A stretch of DNA of 17,733 bases from Bacteroidia bacterium (GTDB lineage: Bacteria > Bacteroidota > Bacteroidia > AKYH767-A > OLB10): NCBI GenBank assembly GCA_025450095.1, contig JANWID010000141.1:1-17733 (forward strand), written 5' to 3'. Of this stretch, positions 14,681 to 17,733 are shown piece after piece (the first letter of the stretch is position 1; each line of letters opens with the position of its first letter). Below the pieces are notes generated by a model. It saw only the letters and a program-made list of their open reading frames with translations. It was not told the DNA's origin and did no database searches. The position numbers and the translations under genes are program-made.

Positions 14681-17600
14681 ATGAAAAGAAAAATTACCTG
14701 TCTGTTATTGAGTTTCCTGGTGTTGGCAATGGTGATTCCTGCGACTGCACAGCAAACGTATTATTACGATTTCAGGAATACTCTTGATGAAGTATCTGCT
14801 ACTGGTCCGGCGTTAAATGTGCTGGGCACCGGTGCATTTGTGAACGAAGGCCTCAGCGAACTTTCCTGTGTCGCACGACCTGTGTATGGATTTACACAGA
14901 ATAGTGGAGTACAATTCGATAATAACGCTGCCGGAAACTTTTTCGGTTCGTCGTATTCCATTGAAATGTATTTCCAGTTTCTGAATAATACCGGATTCAA
15001 ACGGATCATAGATTTCAAGAATCAGACTACTGACTCAGGTCTTTATTGCACCAATACCATACTGCAGTTTTATGACGCGATTACAATCAACACTTTTGCG
15101 TTCGTAGCCAACCAGTATGTTCACCTGGTAATTACCCGGGATGATGCTACAGAGCTGGTAACACTTTATGTTGATGGAGTTTCGGTAGGATCATTCATCG
15201 ATTCCGGTGATCTGGCAGTTCTGGATACTTCCAATGTTCTGAATTTTTTCCAGGATGACCTGGTGTTTGGTGGCGAAGCACGTCCGGGACGTATTGCCTT
15301 GCTGAAAATTTCTGATTCTGTAATGGATGCCAGTGCAGTTGCCGATGGTTTCGCGAGCCTGGAAGCTACTTCTGGCGCTTTAGCTTTTACAGCGGACATC
15401 ACCGCTGCATGTCTTCCCGGTAACGTTTTCAACTTCACCAATACATCTCAAAATTCAGGAGGTTATACCTATACCTGGGAATTTGGTGATAGTACCTCGG
15501 TGACGGATACAAACGCCACTCATACCTATACTGCTGCAGGTACTTATACCGTATTGCTCATAGCAACTGACGGAACCTGCACCGATACAGTTTCTATTGA
15601 TGTCACAGTTTATAATTCTGTTCCAGTTGACCTGGGTGCTGATGCCAGCATTTGTGTTGGTAACTCCCTGATACTGGATGCAGGTTCAGGTTATACTACT
15701 TATTTATGGAGTACTACAGAGGCAACACAAACCATTATTGTTGACGTTGCCGGAACTTATTCGGTTGAAGTAACAGACTCACTGGGATGTGTCGGATCAG
15801 ATACTATTGTGGTGGACGTTCTTAGTTACCCTGTTATTGACCTGGGAGCTGATACCACATTGTGTTTCGGTACTTCCATGGTTTTAAATGCAACTTCTGG
15901 CCTGACAAGCTATCTGTGGAGTACCGGTGATACTACCGAATCCATTGTAGTAACTGCTGCCGGAGTTTATGCAGTTGAAGTTGCCAACCTCGCTGGTTGC
16001 AGCACTACTGATACCATTAATGTAAATTTCAATTCCGAAATCATTATAGCACTGGGTGCTGATACGAGCTTCTGCCCCGGAAATACGCTCACTTTGGATC
16101 CGGGCCAGGGATTTACAGCCTATAGCTGGTCTGATGGTTCCGGTAACCCGACTCTGGATGTCACTGTTTCAGGAACTTATTCTGTTGAAGTAACTGACGG
16201 CTTTGGATGTACTGCTGTTGATACAATTGATGTTGTGGTTTTCAGCCCGGCAATAGTTGATCTCGGTGCAGATTCCTCATTCTGCGGGGGTACACCGGTG
16301 TTGATGGATGCAGGTTCAGGCTTTGCAGGTTATCTATGGAATGATGGTTCACAAAACCAGACATTAAGTGTTTCAACCGGTGGTATATATTCTGTGATCG
16401 TTACCGATAATAACGGTTGCACCGGAACCGACAGCATTGCCCTTACAGCTACTCCATTGGTTTCACTGGGTGCTGATCAGGTATGGTGTGTTGGTGTTAT
16501 TTCAACTCTCGACGCAGGTGCAGGATTTGTAACCTACCTGTGGAACGATGGTTCATCAACACAGACTATCGATGTAAGTACAACCGGCACGTATACAGTA
16601 ACCGTTACCGATGGCAACGGATGTATTAATTCAGATGAGATCGATGTTACTTTCAATACAGTTCCGGTATTTGATCTGGGTCCTGATTATGATATCTGCG
16701 ACGGCCAGGTTGCGCTGCTCGATCCGGGACCAGGTTATATGTCGTATCTGTGGAGTGATGGTAGTTCCAACCAGGTTCTCCAGGTAACAACAGCAGGAAC
16801 ATATTGGGTTCTGGTTTCTTCCGCACCCAATTGCGACGCTTCAGATACCATTACCATTTCTGTTCTTCCTTCCCCTGTAATGTCACTCGGTAATGATACC
16901 TCACTGTGCGATGGTTCAATACTGACTCTCGATGCAGGTGCTGGATTCTCCGGATACCTTTGGTCGGATGGTTCCGCTAACCAGACACTGGATGTAATTA
17001 CTTCCGATATTTATATCGCTACAGTTACAGGTAGCAATGGTTGCGAAACTACCGATAGCATTATCGTCACGTTTGAATCGTTTCCCATTGTTGATCTTGG
17101 TCCGGATCAGGCATTTTGCTCTGGAAACTTTGCTACACTGGATGCCGGATCGGGTCCATATACTTACCTATGGAATGACGGATCTGTTTCTCAGTCAATC
17201 ATTGCTTCCACTACAGGAACATATACAGTTACCGTTACCAGCCCTGCCGGATGTTCGTCACAGGACGATGTAAACATCAACGTATTCAGTAATCCGGTGG
17301 TGAATCTTGGAACAGATATATCCGTGTGCGACAGCGTTCCGGTTACTCTTGATGCGGGATCACCCGGGAATACATACCTGTGGAATGATGGAAGTGTAAC
17401 ACAAACGATCACTGTATCTACCTCAGGTACCTATACAGTAACTGTTACCGATGGAAACGGATGCCAGGGAATGGATGACATCACTGTTAATTTTTATCCT
17501 CCGGTTCCGACTCCAACAATTACACAAAACGTAAATACATTGCAATCCAGTTCTCCGACAGGTAACCAGTGGTACAGTAATCCGGGTGGAATCATTCCGG

Positions 17601-17733
17601 GTGCTACCGGACAGACTTATTCTCCAGGTGCCAATGGAACATTCTATGTAATCGTTACTGATGTTAACGGATGCACTTCGTTGCCTTCTGCAGATTACAT
17701 CTTCGTATTCGATGGTCTTCCTGGTGAGGTATC
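14681..17733 (+). CDS. Giant secreted multidomain protein, 5' part: LamG-like, PKD and nine Ig-like repeats
   Basis: An open frame of 1017 codons from the ATG at 14681 runs off the right edge, so the C-terminus is unseen. A signal peptide (1-24, ending in ATAQ) is followed by a concanavalin/LamG-like domain (about 27-230) with paired strands such as SYSIEMYFQF and LVTLYVDGVSVG. A PKD domain (about 235-315) carries YTWEFGDS with W266 and ends AAGTYTVLL. From 317 to 944 come nine Ig-like repeats, nearly all exactly 70 residues, of the form DLGAD-xx-C-xG, LDAGxGF, YLWxDGS, GTYxVxVTD, xGC. Both cysteines are kept in all nine, consistent with one disulfide per repeat. After 944 a different beta module begins (GNQWYSNPGG through FYVIVTDVNGC). 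Proteins of this build in Bacteroidota are usually T9SS-exported surface adhesins ending in a CHU_C or type A sorting domain. That tail lies beyond the window. Function in adhesion or gliding is inference. Confidence 0.9.
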   Translation, partial: MKRKITCLLLSFLVLAMVIPATAQQTYYYDFRNTLDEVSATGPALNVLGTGAFVNEGLSELSCVARPVYGFTQNSGVQFDNNAAGNFFGSSYSIEMYFQFLNNTGFKRIIDFKNQTTDSGLYCTNTILQFYDAITINTFAFVANQYVHLVITRDDATELVTLYVDGVSVGSFIDSGDLAVLDTSNVLNFFQDDLVFGGEARPGRIALLKISDSVMDASAVADGFASLEATSGALAFTADITAACLPGNVFNFTNTSQNSGGYTYTWEFGDSTSVTDTNATHTYTAAGTYTVLLIATDGTCTDTVSIDVTVYNSVPVDLGADASICVGNSLILDAGSGYTTYLWSTTEATQTIIVDVAGTYSVEVTDSLGCVGSDTIVVDVLSYPVIDLGADTTLCFGTSMVLNATSGLTSYLWSTGDTTESIVVTAAGVYAVEVANLAGCSTTDTINVNFNSEIIIALGADTSFCPGNTLTLDPGQGFTAYSWSDGSGNPTLDVTVSGTYSVEVTDGFGCTAVDTIDVVVFSPAIVDLGADSSFCGGTPVLMDAGSGFAGYLWNDGSQNQTLSVSTGGIYSVIVTDNNGCTGTDSIALTATPLVSLGADQVWCVGVISTLDAGAGFVTYLWNDGSSTQTIDVSTTGTYTVTVTDGNGCINSDEIDVTFNTVPVFDLGPDYDICDGQVALLDPGPGYMSYLWSDGSSNQVLQVTTAGTYWVLVSSAPNCDASDTITISVLPSPVMSLGNDTSLCDGSILTLDAGAGFSGYLWSDGSANQTLDVITSDIYIATVTGSNGCETTDSIIVTFESFPIVDLGPDQAFCSGNFATLDAGSGPYTYLWNDGSVSQSIIASTTGTYTVTVTSPAGCSSQDDVNINVFSNPVVNLGTDISVCDSVPVTLDAGSPGNTYLWNDGSVTQTITVSTSGTYTVTVTDGNGCQGMDDITVNFYPPVPTPTITQNVNTLQSSSPTGNQWYSNPGGIIPGATGQTYSPGANGTFYVIVTDVNGCTSLPSADYIFVFDGLPGEV
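15629..17512 (+). repeat. Nine tandem 210-bp coding repeats
   Basis: The codons aligned to D-L-G-A-D start at 15629, 15839, 16049, 16259, 16463, 16673, 16883, 17093 and 17303. Steps are 210 bases except one of 204 (fourth to fifth). DNA divergence between units is substantial, so the array is old or under selection for length rather than freshly amplified. Confidence 0.9.

Noticed and set aside
14764..17412. Leftward and out-of-frame short open frames inside the giant repeat protein gene.
   Set aside because: The rightward frame is open for 1017 codons with clear domain repeats. The others are by-products of its repetitive composition.

Overview
The window looks like a chromosomal segment from a member of the Bacteroidota, probably an environmental lineage. 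Three things point there. Two proteins end in type IX secretion system (T9SS) type A C-terminal sorting domains. Several start regions carry a match to the Bacteroidota -7 promoter element TAnnTTTG, and few starts have a Shine-Dalgarno sequence. The protein families (a ClpB starting MNLNNFT, M43-like secreted proteins, long cysteine-paired Ig-like repeat proteins) are also typical. No rRNA, tRNA, CRISPR array, transposase or phage gene was seen.

Layout, left to right. (1) Positions 1-193 are a tail region with a terminator serving a leftward 596-residue phospholipase D (PLD) superfamily protein (194-1984) whose first catalytic motif is degenerate. (2) A divergent intergenic region with a perfect GC-rich palindrome separates it from a two-gene rightward operon: a thioredoxin-type arsenate reductase (2152-2586) and a NIP-like aquaporin (2590-3243). 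Together these would reduce arsenate and release arsenite by channel flow. (3) A bidirectional hairpin terminator separates that operon from the leftward disaggregase gene clpB (3356-5971). (4) Divergent to clpB is a YdjM-type membrane-bound metal-dependent hydrolase (6136-7143). (5) A 444-base gene-free stretch (7144-7587) holds a degenerate heptanucleotide tandem array, a weak terminator and a roughly 105-bp element with 17-bp inverted ends. (6) Two convergent T9SS cargo genes follow. One is an M43 (pappalysin-like) metalloprotease homologue with HMTGH where HExxH is expected (7588-8832). The other is an 898-residue secreted protein with seven 60-residue repeats (8882-11578). (7) Next come a ClsB-like cardiolipin synthase (leftward, 11647-12834) and a lipoprotein lytic transglycosylase with a C-terminal TPR region (rightward, 13116-14543). 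(8) The right end is the first 1017 codons of a giant secreted protein (14681 to beyond the window): a LamG-like domain, a PKD domain and nine Ig-like repeats with a near-exact 210-bp period.

Functionally the window mixes envelope maintenance (cardiolipin synthase, lytic transglycosylase), stress handling (arsenate reductase, arsenite channel, ClpB) and surface or secreted proteins. I see no single co-regulated multi-gene system beyond the arsC-aquaporin pair. The most unusual points are the catalytically altered M43 and PLD proteins, the minimal arsenic operon with a widened aquaporin filter, and the inverted-repeat element at 7304-7408.
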